From: Pollenia angustigena | Taxonomy: Eukaryota; Arthropoda; Insecta; Diptera; Polleniidae | NCBI GenBank assembly: GCA_930367215.1 | Contig: OV884056.1 | Span: forward strand, 250,383,127 to 250,447,126 | DNA length: 64,000 nt | Direction of reading: 5' to 3' | Part shown: positions 1 through 13,100 of the stretch, one piece after another | Numbering within the stretch: the stretch's first letter is position 1 | Layout: each line of letters starts with the position of its first letter | Program-made: the position numbers and the translations under genes | The notes under the pieces: model-generated | Seen by the model: only the letters and a program-made list of their open reading frames with translations | What the model was told of the DNA's origin: nothing | The model's database searches: none

Positions 1-1045
1 AAAAAACAACGAAATAAACAAAACAATTATTTTTGTATTGTTCAGAAAAACAAATGCCGGTTAATTGTTGTTGCTAAAAAAAAAAAAGAAAAATAACACA
101 ATGCTGGTCACACTAATGTAAATTGTGCGTAATTATTTCATTAGTTTTGTTTTGCTCGGCGCTTTTGTTTATATTTTACATAAAAAGCATTAACAGCTGC
201 GTGCATTACACACACATACTTTGTTATGCACAATCCCCTTTTGGGTGAGGTAAATGTGTCATTTTAAATTTCTTAAAAAAACACATACTTCTTGTTTCAC
301 AACGACGTTCTTGATATTTTAGGTTAGAAAGTCGGTCATTTAAGTTTTTAACAAAGTTTGTACAAAAAAACTTGAATTTTAATGTGTAATTATTGATTTG
401 TATAACTTAAGTCGATTTTGTTTATATTTTAATTAAATTTTTTGTTATATTTTTCAGGCTTTTTTCAATTTGTGATAAGAAAATGTAAACACGCGTGCAA
501 CCACTATTACTAAAATTTTAACAAAAAAGAAATTTATAAAAACAGAGTCGTTCAATGTGTGCACCGTGTTCGTCTTATTCGCCATTAGGTAGGCAAAAAA
601 ATTAAAGTAACGGTTAAATAAAAAAAGCGTTTGTTTTTAAATTAAAAGTGTCGGAATTTGAAAGACTATTTTAAATATGGGGAATTTCATGTCAAGTGAC
701 CCAATTTTTTAAACCGATGTCTTCCGATTGGGATGAAATTTGCATCAAGTTAGTCCTATTGGATAGTTGTTTGGACTAGATCGTTTATTAAGAATTTAAG
801 AAATTTTTATTATTATTTAATTAACAAATAGAATCTAGGAATTTATTTCTCATGGTGAGTAAAATTTATTATAAATTTTTGATATTATTCGAATGTGTAT
901 ATTAAGTCAAATTACAATCCTCAAAAGCTTTTATACTTTATTAGGCTTATTACTTCAATATTTTCCAGGAATATTTTTTATGCACTATCAGAATTTTTCG
1001 TTTGTATATTTCTGTTACGAAGCTTACAGAACATTTATACAACTA
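1..1045. other. AT-rich sequence, no gene recognised
   Basis: Homopolymer-rich AT sequence. The only open frame (from 895) has no recognisable motif and runs into the tandem repeat that follows. Nothing here is supported as a gene, RNA or transposon. Confidence 0.6.
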
Positions 1046-1114
1046 TTAGATACCAGCAGAATGTAATGCATTTTCTGGCCCGCTACGGCCTTCGTCAGCA
1101 TTCTTTGTATCTTA

Positions 1115-1265
1115 TGCTGGGTACACACAGTGCAATCTACATGCAATCTGTTTCAATGCAACCTCAAAATATCAAAGCGTTTTGATGTTGATGCAATCTA
1201 GAATGAATGAAAATGAATTTAATTCACTAGATTGCGTAAATGCGTTGCATAGTGTGTACCCAGCA
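1115..1265. mobile_element. MITE with TGCTGGGTACACAC termini, copy 1
   Basis: The left end reads TGCTGGGTACACACAGTGCA and the right end is its imperfect reverse complement (TGCTGGGTACACACTATGCA on the other strand). TTA flanks both ends, consistent with a 3-bp target duplication. It is 151 bp long and has no coding capacity. A PIF/Harbinger-type origin would fit the TTA target, but that is inference. Confidence 0.8.
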
Positions 1266-1334
1266 TTAGATACCAGCAGAATGTAATGCATTTTCTGGCC
1301 CGCTACGGCCTTCGTCAGCATTCTTTGTATCTTA

Positions 1335-1485
1335 TGCTGGGTACACACAGTGCAATCTACATGCAATCTGTTTCAATGCAACCTCAAAATATCAAAGCGT
1401 TTTGATGTTGATGCAATCTAGAATGAATGAAAATGAATTTAATTCACTAGATTGCGTAAATGCGTTGCATAGTGTGTACCCAGCA
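1335..1485. mobile_element. MITE with TGCTGGGTACACAC termini, copy 2
   Basis: Second copy of the element at 1115-1265, multiplied by the 220-bp tandem duplication. It is again flanked by TTA on both sides. Confidence 0.8.
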
Positions 1486-1575
1486 TTATAACTGGATAGT
1501 GCCTATTGTAAATTTTATGTATTTTCAATTTTCAATACAGACTAGAAATTTTTTTAAGGAAAAGTCCAATAACTG

Positions 1576-1685
1576 CCATGGAGTCGCCCCTATGGAGATA
1601 AAATGTATGGCAGGCCTCAGTTAATTTTTCGTTTTAAAAATACTTGCCCTTTATCTCCACCCCTTAGGGGCGATCCCATACAAAT
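1576..1685. repeat. Imperfect inverted repeat (hairpin)
   Basis: The left arm GGAGTCGCCCCTATGGAGAT pairs imperfectly with the right arm around 1650-1678 (TTTATCTCC...AGGGGCGATCCC). It could be a short foldback MITE; no target duplication is clear. Confidence 0.5.
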
Positions 1686-1830
1686 GTGGGGTTTTATAAA
1701 ATTCTTGGAAATAATTAAAAATTGTTCAACTTTTGTGAATAAAATCAAAAGTTGCAAGCAGATTTTAATCATTTATGGCTTGTTTTGTTTGGAAGTTTGG
1801 TTTCTACATATACGTTTAGGTTTTGATATC
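1686..1830. repeat. Dispersed repeat shared with 62.93-63.07 kb
   Basis: The stretch running from TTTATAAAATTCTTGG through AAAATCAAAAGTTG and CAGATTTTAATCATTTAT to GCTTGTTTTGTTTG recurs in the same order and orientation at about 62930-63060 with scattered differences. The open frame that covers it (1603-1983) is therefore more likely repeat sequence than a gene. Confidence 0.65.
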
Positions 1831-2202
1831 TCTCAGCGGCTCAAAAACAATTCTCAATATGTATTTAAATTTCCAAATTGTATACTTTTACTTTTTCTTT
1901 TTAAGATTTTTTGTTTTTTGGTTAAAAACTACTTGTTTATGTTCACAGTTTTACTCACTTTTAATATAGTTATAATTAACTAAGGATTGTATGTGACTTT
2001 TTTTTTTTTTTTTTTGATTTTCAGTTAGTATTTTGTTAGGGCTGTATGTGACAATTCACAACTTTAAGCTGGCTAAAAATTTTGAAACAAAAGGTAATTA
2101 TTTACTTACTTTCATCTAACTTATTTTATCTAATTGCTTAAAGCGGCAAATATGTATGTAATTGCCAAGAATATCGTTTTTGCGTTTTGATATAGGAATT
2201 TG
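1831..2202. other. AT-rich spacer, no gene recognised
   Basis: Contains a long poly-T run near 2000 and nothing else I can support. Confidence 0.5.
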
Positions 2203-2968
2203 TATACCCTCCACCACAACTAGTTTTGATGAGGGTATACTTAGTTTGCCATTCCGTGTGAAACTGTTTTAATGTTCATCTGAGACCCCAAAAATATATA
2301 TTTTCTAGGATATTCAGTAATTCTAAGTCGATTTAGCAATGTCCGTCTGTCTATTGAAATCACGCTCACTTTAAAACGACTCAAAAGAAAAGATAAATAT
2401 TGGTATCAAATTGTTTTCAGTTTCCCTAAGCAGTTTGGGATTTAAATCCAGCAAGATTGGTTCAGTAATAAAAGAGTTATTAATTATAATGTGGAACAAC
2501 CACCCTTAAAAAAATGTTCTTTTTGTTACAAAAACTAGCATATTTGGTGGCGGAATGCACATATTGATATAAGATGTGGCACAAATTCATTCTAAATAAC
2601 TAAAAAGCATACTTTTAAACCTTAACAAATAATGTTATTTTAATAAATTTTGGTCTGTCAGTTTTATATGACTAGAAATTACACTGCCAACTTTCGTGCA
2701 GATCGTTCCAAAACGCATTAAGGCTATCTGAAAAAAACTTTAGTACACGTAAATCGTAACGCTCTCAATCTGTGTTTTATTAAAATAAAATTTGGTCAGT
2801 CATAGTTTTATAAGACTATAAATTACTTGTTCAAATTTCGTGAAGATCGGCTCATAATTTACCATAGGTCCATATAAACCCCACTCCGGAAATATTGTAA
2901 CTTTAGGTAGAGGGTATGAAAGATTCGGCACAGCCAAATTCATCGCTCTATCGTTTTTTTTTTTTTTG
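2203..2968. mobile_element. TATACCC...GATTCGGCACAGCC dispersed element, copy A
   Basis: Begins TATACCCTCCACCACAAC and soon continues GAGGGTATACTTAG, AGTCGATTTAGCAATGTCCG and TCTGTCTATTGAAATCACGC. It ends with AGGGTATGAAAGATTCGGCA, CAGCC and a poly-T run. The same beginning, internal order and end recur at 27255-31137, so the limits are supported by comparison within the window. It is noncoding; the class is not assigned. Confidence 0.8.
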
Positions 2969-3617
2969 TTTGTTTTTGGAATAAAATAGCTAGGAAAGTT
3001 GGAAACCTTAGTATGCAATGTATTTGAGAATAGTATACCTTTGAAAAATCAGCTTATATCTAGAGTTATATCAAGCTTTTAAAAATATTTAGGTTTTTGG
3101 CGGTACTTTTAAAAAAATCCCGCTTAATTAAATATTTAGCGGTTTTGAAGCCCGATTTGGCGGGAAATGTTCAAAACAAGTTGGCAACAGTGATTGTCAC
3201 ATTAATATTGTTTTATTTTGCATATTTAAATATTTTATGACAATAGGTGCGGTGCGTTCGAGTATCAAAAAGTTTTTACCAAACTGAACTTTACTGCATT
3301 TTGATAAATTGAGTTCGTTTTCACAGAACATAATTGCCCACAATGTTCAAAAGGTGTCTAGGACCATCAATTCTAATAAATCGTACGAAGGGGGATGGCG
3401 GGGATAAATGTTGTCCATGAAAATAAACTCCATAAGTGAGAACACACCAAAGCAAAATCTTAACACAAACAGCAAAAACCGTCAAACTTAAGATAGCCTT
3501 TTAAGGGTTCTTCGAAAAAAAAATTTACTTTGAAAAAAAATAAAAGTTTAATTTGACCAAAAAATATAAAAATCAGAAAATAATATAAAAAAGGTTTCGG
3601 TCCCTGTAACAAATATA
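2969..3617. other. Unannotated AT-rich interval
   Basis: No convincing ORF, repeat or RNA signal was found in this stretch. Confidence 0.5.
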
Positions 3618-3619
3618 TA

Positions 3620-4329
3620 CACTCAGGTCTCGTCTTATGCGATAGATGCGTTCCAAAAAAATCGTATAAATTGAATTCGCATAAAACGATACTCTAGCTT
3701 CATATAAAAACTAATGGTTCGTTCCAAAATTCTGAAAAGCCGCATAAATTCAAATTTTATTAAAAAATCAAAACAAAATCGCATAAAAAAATCAACAAAT
3801 ATAAAAACTAATCAAACAAAAAAAAATTTTAGGTGATCTTTAAATAAAAAAAAAAAAATCATCTGCAAAACCGGATTTTCCTAACGTAGTTCTAATTTTT
3901 TTTTTTATTTTTTAATCTAGATTGGCCTTTAGTGTCCTTATCATATTGTAAAAGTTTTATTATGGGACCTCTTGTAGTTTAAATGTTATGCAAATTTCTT
4001 TACACTCGTGCATGTGGTTATTACAATGTTGTACCGTAAGAGACAGGAAAGAACGAGTTTAAATTGAAATTTTTCTAACTTCCACCTCAATTTTGATTCT
4101 ATTTTTTACCGAAATTAGCCTTCGTTGTAAAACTAATATTATGTGTTTTTCATTAGTTTTAAAACACTCATAATTACATATGTACGTATCGGCTATGCAT
4201 ATAAAAACACAAAATTAAATAAACTATAACGAGTGTATCGTGATGCAAACTTGGTTTAATTAAAAAACGGTAAAAAAATCATTTTAAAAATCGCATAAAT
4301 TTGAATCCGCATAAAACGAGACCTGAGTG
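3620..4329. mobile_element. Nonautonomous pogo/Tigger-like element (710 bp)
   Basis: The left terminus is CACTCAGGTCTCGTCTTATG and the right terminus is its near-perfect reverse complement. TA flanks both sides (3618-3619 and 4330-4331), the target of Tc1/mariner/pogo elements. Subterminal motifs GGTTCGTTCC and repeated CGCATAAA resemble Tigger-type ends, where a CTCGTTTTAT-like terminus is typical. No transposase frame is present, so this is a nonautonomous derivative. The superfamily call rests on the TA target and terminal resemblance only. Confidence 0.8.
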
Positions 4330-4331
4330 TA

Positions 4332-4958
4332 CTTACTTATATGTATATTTTTAGAAAAAAGTGTAACGTATAAATTGATGTAAATTAATTGTATTAAACT
4401 TTTTAAGTTCTTGCTTTTAAAAAAGTTTGATGTATTTTTTTATATTTTGGTTATCTCAAATAAGGCTTATTTTACTCATTATAAACCACACTTTTAAAAA
4501 AAATTAGAATATAATGGCAATTCCATGTGATACAAAAATCGCTACCAAAGCTTAAAAATAGTTTGTTCGACATTAACGCATTTATACAAATTAACTGCAC
4601 TTTAACCTTTTGGGAAGTCCTATCGTTTTTAAACGATAATAGGTATCAGATTTTGAGGATGTAATTAAAATTACAAAATTATCTTCTCAATATGATCTTC
4701 AACCTAAAAGTCTAAAATTTTTTCTTTTGTCACAAAGTGTAATCAGAAAATCTAATTTATTTGTAAATACAAAAATGAATTTATTTCGAAACTTAGATGT
4801 ACTTAAGTATAAAAGATAAACATTTGAAACCATGTTTTCCTCCAAATTAATATTAAAAATAAAAACGATATTGTATATGCACATAAAATTTATACATACA
4901 TATTTATTTTTGAAAACTACTCATTAATATAGGTATATATATGAATTTATGTACATGT
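4332..4958. other. Intergenic sequence 3' of NKAP
   Basis: AT-rich with no gene of its own. It contains the downstream flank of the minus-strand NKAP gene, including a candidate polyadenylation signal at 4903-4908. Confidence 0.5.
4903..4908 (-). terminator. Candidate polyadenylation signal for NKAP
   Basis: A canonical AATAAA on the minus strand, about 50 bases beyond the NKAP stop codon. The position is plausible, but such hexamers are common in this AT-rich DNA. Confidence 0.4.
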
Positions 4959-6552
<1,594 letters not shown>

Positions 6553-7598
6553 ATATCGTCCCCTTAATATAACAATAGCGTATGTGCTCATACGCTATTA
6601 TTTTTTTATTGCATATTTAGAATCTCCATCATTGGTTTTATGTCTGGCCAAAATTTCGTCAAATTCTACTTCCAAAAAGTGGGTCAAAATGTCGTTGGAA
6701 AAAATTGTGTATAATTTCTTGTTCAAAATTTTCCTTCAATAATTGTGTAAGCTCATATGCGCTATTTTACTTGAAATTGCCACTCCAAAGTTGTTAAAAG
6801 AATAATTGTGTATACGCATTATACTCCATTTTAGACTGTAGGAAAAAATACAATTTATGAAAACTTTAACTCATAAAATAGCTTATAATAATATACACAA
6901 TTGTTTGAGAAATAGTTTCATTCCGACCATCGAAAGCTGCATGATCTCCAAAATTTGTGCAAGAAGAATGTAATTCCTCGTGGCTCGCAGTCATTTTTCT
7001 TTAACTTACAAGGTGGAAAGAAGCGAAATTGTTTAGATGAGCCAGATGTAGCAGAGGAAGAGAAAGAAGACGAATGAAGTTCTAGTTATTTTTGATTTAC
7101 GCAATGTACCTATACCTTAATTTGTCATAATTTGTTGTTTATAACAACCCAAATTGGAAAGTAATGAATATGTGCCGCTGAATTTACAAAACTTTGAATT
7201 AATCACTGTTTTATAATGTTACAAATTGATATTTTTGAGATCAAATATTTTAATAAAGATATCGTAAAATTATTGAATAAAACAGCGTATACCATACAAA
7301 TAAAATAGTGTATCAGAAACATCATATGAATTCCTTAAAAAATAAAATAGCCTATACGGAGGACTTGCACTTTGTATGACATATTTATGGTCTTAAAGGA
7401 TGCGTAGAATAAAACATATTGGTCAATTTAAAGACAAGAAACGGTATTATGTATTCGTCGAAAAATCCAATATGAAGAATTTTTATTTACCGCGATATTG
7501 AAATTTTAATCGACATCCGATTTGACAAAAACTTTAAACACGATTTTCTCAAAACCACAAAAAAATTATAGGCTATTGTTATATTGAGGGGACGATAT
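6553..7598. mobile_element. TIR element with ATATCGTCCCCT ends (about 1.05 kb)
   Basis: The left end ATATCGTCCCCTTAATATAA and the right end form long terminal inverted repeats, about 30 bp with few mismatches. They are flanked by TA on each side (6551-6552 and 7599-7600), although the termini are palindromic enough that the exact target is uncertain. Motifs such as AATAGCGTAT recur just inside the ends. A short plus-strand coding-like remnant lies at 6958-7077. The superfamily is not assigned. Confidence 0.75.
6958..7077 (+). pseudogene. Possible C-terminal coding remnant inside the ATATCGTCCCCT element
   Basis: An open stretch encodes CKKNVIPRGSQSFFFNLQGG, then a basic KKR, then a strongly acidic tail (EEEKEDE) and a stop. 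Base composition differs from the AT-rich surroundings, and the position inside a TIR element suggests the C-terminus of a decayed transposase. I do not recognise the family. The upstream frame is broken by stops, so no function is claimed. Confidence 0.35.
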
Positions 7599-7600
7599 TA

Positions 7601-8780
7601 ACTTTCAACGTTCAAATTATTTGATTTCCATTTAGTTCATCATTTGATTAGCGCTTTCTTATTTACAAGTAACTTGACGGTGTTACAATTCTGTTCCAAT
7701 TTGCTCTTTTCAGGAATCTATCGACCATGTTCTGACAATCGCACGATTTGAAATCGCAAAACGCCAGACTTATTTTATTGTGTTGCTTAACTCGTGCGTT
7801 TAGTTTGCGATATGCCATGGCTTCTTACAAATATTCTAGTTCCCTTGAACATATTTATTTGAAGTCTCCAAATTTCTTGCTATTGCGATTTACGAAACAG
7901 CTTTTATGCGATTTCAAGTCAAATTCGCCAATGTTAAGCGTTTTGCTATTGTCAGAAAATGCTCGTATACAATTAAATAAATGCTTAGCAATACGTTATG
8001 TAAAGCTTCGCTCACAATGATTCCCACAATTTTGTTTTTCTTCAATCTTTTTTTTACCAATGTATTTAATATGTATGTATTTCCCTTACATTTTTTTAAA
8101 AGTAAATAACAAAGACCCATTGTTTTGATTACGCGTTTTTGGTTCTGGTTCTTATTTTGATTTAAGAAGCAAAAATATTTACAGGTCACCTAAATTATAA
8201 ATTATTATTATTATTAGAGTTATACGACAACCAACCACCAACCAATGCTGAGAAATGCAAAACGTGCGAAATACAGACGAACAAGAACGACCTGATAGAT
8301 CAATTTTACTATGCATATTTTTTGTATGTTTACATATAATGAAAAGACCTCAACCTTAAAAATTGTTTATATATTTAAATACTAAAGGCCAAAAAAGAAA
8401 TAATTTATGTACATATATTAACAAAAATAATTTTTTTATTTTATTTTACAAAAAATAACTTTATTTTTTAATTATTTAAATCTTTTACTTAAATAAAAAC
8501 TTGCTACCATTTGACAAACTTAATTTCTTTTTCACTCGATTTGCTTATTTTTAATTAAACCTCAAACCCTATAATAATTGTCAACGAAAATTGACTAACA
8601 ATTATTGCCGGCAATAAATATGTAGAGAAAATATTTCTATTTTTGCGATATAAATCGAAAGACTGGATTTTATCCAATATATTATGCAACCTACTTATAT
8701 GTTATTTAATTTAATTGTACAGTATCGGTCGATTAATGTCCAATTTTCAATATAGTATTTAAATCTATATATAGTTAATT
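7601..8780. other. Intergenic sequence, no gene recognised
   Basis: ORFs of 90-91 codons on both strands (7748-8020 and 7914-8189) overlap each other and match nothing I recognise. A minus-strand stretch near 7670-7815 begins MAYRKLNARVKQHNK but ends after about 50 residues with no clear relatives. Left unannotated. Confidence 0.5.
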
Positions 8781-9162
8781 TTGTAAAGTGTAATTATTTA
8801 CAAGGTGGTCTCGAAAATAGCTAAATTTTACTGCTTTGTATTTTTTGTTGTGATATTGAGAGTCAGACTCTCCATTTGAATTTGAATTTTATATTTATAG
8901 CGATTTTAAATATTAATCTGATATAATAACAAACCTAAAAATTGGCCGTAAAGCGGCCCATACACTTGCATTATTATTGTATATGATATTCACCATATTA
9001 TTTCTATTTTGTCCTATATTATGCAATAAGTCGCACAATGGTTTCATTCATTCAATAACAAGGTGAACATAGCCTATAGGAACAACATAAACTGCATTGT
9101 ACAATGTTGCCAACACACGTCACTTTCTTTTCGTTGTTCAATAAAAATCAAAAGTCTTTTGC
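8781..9162. repeat. Repeat segment containing ACAAGGTGGTCTC
   Basis: The sequence AAGTGTAATTATTTACAAGG followed by TGGTCTC recurs in reverse orientation at 45072-45100. A further ACAAGGTGAAC lies at 9058. These appear to be parts of a dispersed foldback family whose full limits I cannot define here. Confidence 0.45.
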
Positions 9163-9456
9163 AAGGCGAATTAACACAAGGTGAACTTATCTTGCTTCGT
9201 AAGCAACAGCTGATTACTAACCTTTTGTCAAAATGGTATACCGGCCTGTTGGTTCTGGGGAATCTTAACTAAATTCTTTAATTTTCGATTAAAATTTTGA
9301 AATTTAAAACTTTTTTAAGTTATTAAATTTCAAACAAACACAATTTAATATAAAAACAAAATTAAATATTTCTTTGAATTTTTGACACAACGTTAAAATG
9401 TTTAACAGTGTTGTAAAACGTTTTCAAAATAAGACCACCTTGTATGAATTCGCCTT
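9163..9456. mobile_element. MITE with AAGGCGAATT...ACAAGGTG termini
   Basis: The left end AAGGCGAATTAACACAAGGT pairs with the right end, which reads AAGGCGAATTCATACAAGGT on the opposite strand. A second family member is at 43962-44303. It is about 294 bp; the internal ORF is not considered a gene. No clean target duplication is visible. Confidence 0.65.
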
Positions 9457-9745
9457 GGGTTTTGGTTGTTCATTAAAAAAAGAAAATTTTATCATAAGTA
9501 ATTTTTGTTGAATAATTTTATTTGAAATATTTTAAGAAAAGTATATGAAATATTAAAGACTAATATCTGTAAAAGAAATAATACTTATTTTTTTAATATC
9601 TTGAATTAAAAATATTCACACATATTTCGTTAATAGCAGTAATTAAAAAAAAAATTATAACCCATAATAAATTAATTCATTTATCTTTATAAATATTGGT
9701 GCATTTTTGTTACTTTTATTAACGCGCGGTTGCATAGCAAACAGT

Positions 9746-9887
9746 CACGATTGCCGCACCAGGGTTGCATTTGATTGGTAAAAGTAAGTACAATATTGTC
9801 CTCGATTAGTACATGAGACATTTGGTTGTGCAGTTACACGATTGGGGTATTCAAAAGTGGGAAAATTGGTGCATTGCGGCAATCGTG
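9746..9887. mobile_element. Short MITE with CACGATTGCCGCA termini
   Basis: CACGATTGCCGCA at the left is repeated in inverted orientation at the right end (TGCGGCAATCGTG). The roughly 140-bp interval between them is noncoding. It lies just upstream of the gammaCOP transcription unit. Confidence 0.55.
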
Positions 9888-10167
9888 TGATCCCAGCTTT
9901 AGCCTTAAAAGGCTTTTTATTTAAATTGTAAAAATAAAAAAAAGGTTTTTTTAATTTACCCAACATCTGGCATCGCCATGCATGCTGTAACAAAAAGATT
10001 TCTTGATGTTGGCAGTGCTGCACATGAACTGTAGTTTTGACATTTTTCTATTAATCTGTGTGACGTGTAAAGTTTTTTTGATTATTAAAGAAAATTTCTG
10101 CAACTTTTTATAAAAAGAATTTAAAAAACTATCGTTAAATTAAAGTAAAACAAGTATCAATACAAAA

Positions 10168-13100
10168 ATGGGTTCGTTCCGCCGTGAAAAAGAAGATGAA
10201 GAGGAGGGTAAGTTTACAAATACAATGCCAAAAAAGATAAGCCGTCACCACCGCTATCAATGTTGGTATAAAGATAAAAAAATCTACATACAATGACTGC
10301 ATTACTTTTCATAAAATATAATAAAGCCAGTAAACTAAGAATAAGAAGTCATTTCGAATTAATTAAAACTCTAGCTTAACATGCACTTATTAAGAAATAT
10401 TACATTACCAGGTCCCAGCAATATCTATCAAAATTTGGAGAAAACTTCGGTTTTACAAGAGACACGGGCCTTCAATGACACTCCCGTCAATCCTCGGAAA
10501 TGTATACACATTTTAACAAAAATCTTGTATTTGATAAATCAAGGAGAACAACTAGGAACACGAGAGGCCACCGACTGCTTTTTTGCCATGACCAAGTTGT
10601 TCCAATCCAAGGATGTAGTCTTACGTCGCATGGTTTATTTGGGCATCAAAGAATTGTCCTCTATTGCTGAGGATGTTATTATTGTTACTAGCTCTTTGAC
10701 CAAGGATATGACTGGCAAGGAAGATCTATATAGAGCCGCAGCTATACGTGCTCTGTGCAGTATTACGGATAACACTATGCTCCAGGCAGTAGAACGTTAT
10801 ATGAAACAATGTATTGTTGACAAAAATGCTGCTGTCTCTTGTGCTGCTTTGGTCAGCTCTTTAAGATTGGCTACCACTGCTGGTGATGTGGTAAAACGTT
10901 GGGCCAATGAAGCTCAAGAGGCTTTAAATAGTGACAACATTATGGTTCAATATCATGCTTTAGGTCTTTTGTACCATATACGCAAATCTGATCGTTTGGC
11001 TGTTACTAAATTGGTCAATAAATTAACTCGCAATTCCATGAAGAGTCCTTACGCAGTTTGCATGTTGGTTAGTATATTTGTTATTAAAAAAATTTATGTA
11101 TCTTTTTTTTTAACAACTTTTAAACTGTTTTTAGATACGCATTGCTTGTAAATTGATTGAAGAAGAAGATGTTTCTGTCGATGAAATGTCTGAATCTCCA
11201 ATGTTTGCCTTTATTGAATCATGTTTACGTCACAAAAGTGAAATGGTTATTTATGAAGCTGCTCATGCTATAGTTAATTTGAAAAACACAAATGCTCGTG
11301 TTTTATCGCCAGCTTTCTCTATACTTCAACTATTTTGTAGCTCTCCCAAAGCCACTTTACGTTTTGCCGCTGTACGAACTCTCAACAAAGTGGCCATGAC
11401 GCACCCAGCTGCTGTTACAACTTGCAATTTAGATTTGGAAGGTCTAATTGCCGACTCGAATCGTTCGGTGGCTACTCTTGCTATTACCACCCTACTTAAA
11501 ACTGGGGCTGAATCTTCGGTAGAACGTTTGATGAAACAGATTTCGTCATTTGTCGCCGAAATCTCTGATGAATTCAAAGTGGTTGTTGTTCAAGCCATTT
11601 GTTCTTTGTGCACAAAATATCCAAGGAAACACAGTGTTTTAATGAATTTCCTCAGCGGCATGTTGCGCGAAGAGGGTGGTCTCGAATATAAAACTTCTAT
11701 TGTAGATACTATTATAACTATTATTGAAGAAAATGCTGAAGCTAAAGAATCGGGTCTCTCCCATTTGTGTGAGTTTATTGAGGATTGCGAACATGTGTCT
11801 TTGGCCGTACGCATTTTGCATTTGCTAGGAAAGGAGGGTCCATTCGCAGCACAACCTTCTAAATACATAAGATTCATCTACAATCGCGTTATATTAGAAA
11901 GTCCTATTGTAAGAGCTGCAGCGGTTACTGCCTTGGCACAATTTGGAGCGTCCTGCTCCACTCTTTTAGGCAATATTCTTGTTCTTTTGGGCCGTTGCCA
12001 AATGGATCCTGATGATGAGGTTCGCGATCGAGCAACTTACTATTTGCATCTTTTGCAAACCGAGAAGCCCGAATTATATAAGCATTATATTATTGAACGT
12101 GAAACTTGTTCAATAGCTTTGTTGGAAAAGGCTTTGGTTGAACATTTGAATGGTGACTGTAACAGAGGATTTGATTTATCTATTGTACCAAAGGCCACTA
12201 TCGTAAAGGAGGAAATTAAGGATGAGGCCATGTTGGTTTCTAGTGGTGAGTTTATTGTTATTAATGACCGAAATTATAATTGTTTAAAATATTTTTTTCC
12301 TGTTAAGCTCCTCGCGTTCCCAAAATTACTAGAGAAGAAGAGAGTGCTACCCGATTGGCTCAATTACCTGGAATACAAGCTTTAGGGCCTATTCACCGCA
12401 CTACACCTGCTATTCAACTTACAGAAAGTGAAACAGAATACACTGTTTCCTGTATTAAACACATATTCCCTAATCATATTGTGTTTCAGGTAAGTCACAT
12501 TTTTATAACAAAATTAAAATGCCAATTGATTTTTGTTCTTAATATACAACTTGTGTGTAAAAATAAAGTTCTAACAATAATAAAAAAAATCAAAATTTAC
12601 GGTCAATTTCACCAAGCTCATTTATAATTAACTATACAACTGTCAAAATCTATTGTAATTGGAAGTTTCGGTAATAGTAAGTTTTAACTGAATTTTGTGA
12701 AATTGGCCGTAAGAATTTTAAAATACTGACAGTATTAAATCCTTATAAATCCTAAGGAGTTACTCATGAATGTGACAGAAATCGATTTTTATCATGAAAT
12801 GTATTACGAGTAAATTTCTACTTAAATCTCTCCCTGACGAAAAAATCGAATACATATTTGTTGAAGTTGTATTTATGGGGAAGAAACTACTTATTGGATG
12901 TATTTATAGACCCAATAGGCGCATAGATTTGGGAGAACTACATAATAATCTCGAAAACATAACGGTTAATTATGAAAACGTTGTTTTGTGTGGAGATTTC
13001 AACTCTAATGTTTTATGCGAGTCACAACTACTTGACGTAATGGAATCAATAGGTTTAGTTTCAAATGTACTTACACCAACGCATTTTACTTCTACAAATC

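Larger units (their letters stand above)
1046..1485. repeat. 220-bp tandem duplication carrying a MITE
   Basis: Two adjacent direct copies with a 220-bp period (about 1046-1265 and 1266-1485) look essentially identical. Each contains about 69 bp of flanking sequence plus one complete 151-bp inverted-terminal-repeat element. Because both flank and element are copied, this is a segmental tandem duplication after transposon insertion and not two independent insertions. Confidence 0.9.

Noticed and set aside
1603..1983. 126-codon ORF as a membrane protein gene
   Set aside because: It overlaps a hairpin and a dispersed repeat also found at 62.9 kb. Its Phe/Leu/Ile richness is expected from AT-rich DNA.
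7748..8189. Opposed 90-codon ORFs as a small gene
   Set aside because: They overlap on opposite strands, lack motifs and have no clear splice or translation context.
10381..10411. Upstream Met at 10381 as the gammaCOP start
   Set aside because: [10 protein letters not shown] lies in intron 1. The splice acceptor ...TTACCAG before GTCCCAGC and the true first exon [13 protein letters not shown] at 10168 give the conserved fly N-terminus.
11326..11877. Minus-strand frames within gammaCOP exon 3
   Set aside because: They overlap conserved coatomer coding sequence in the opposite direction and have no family resemblance.
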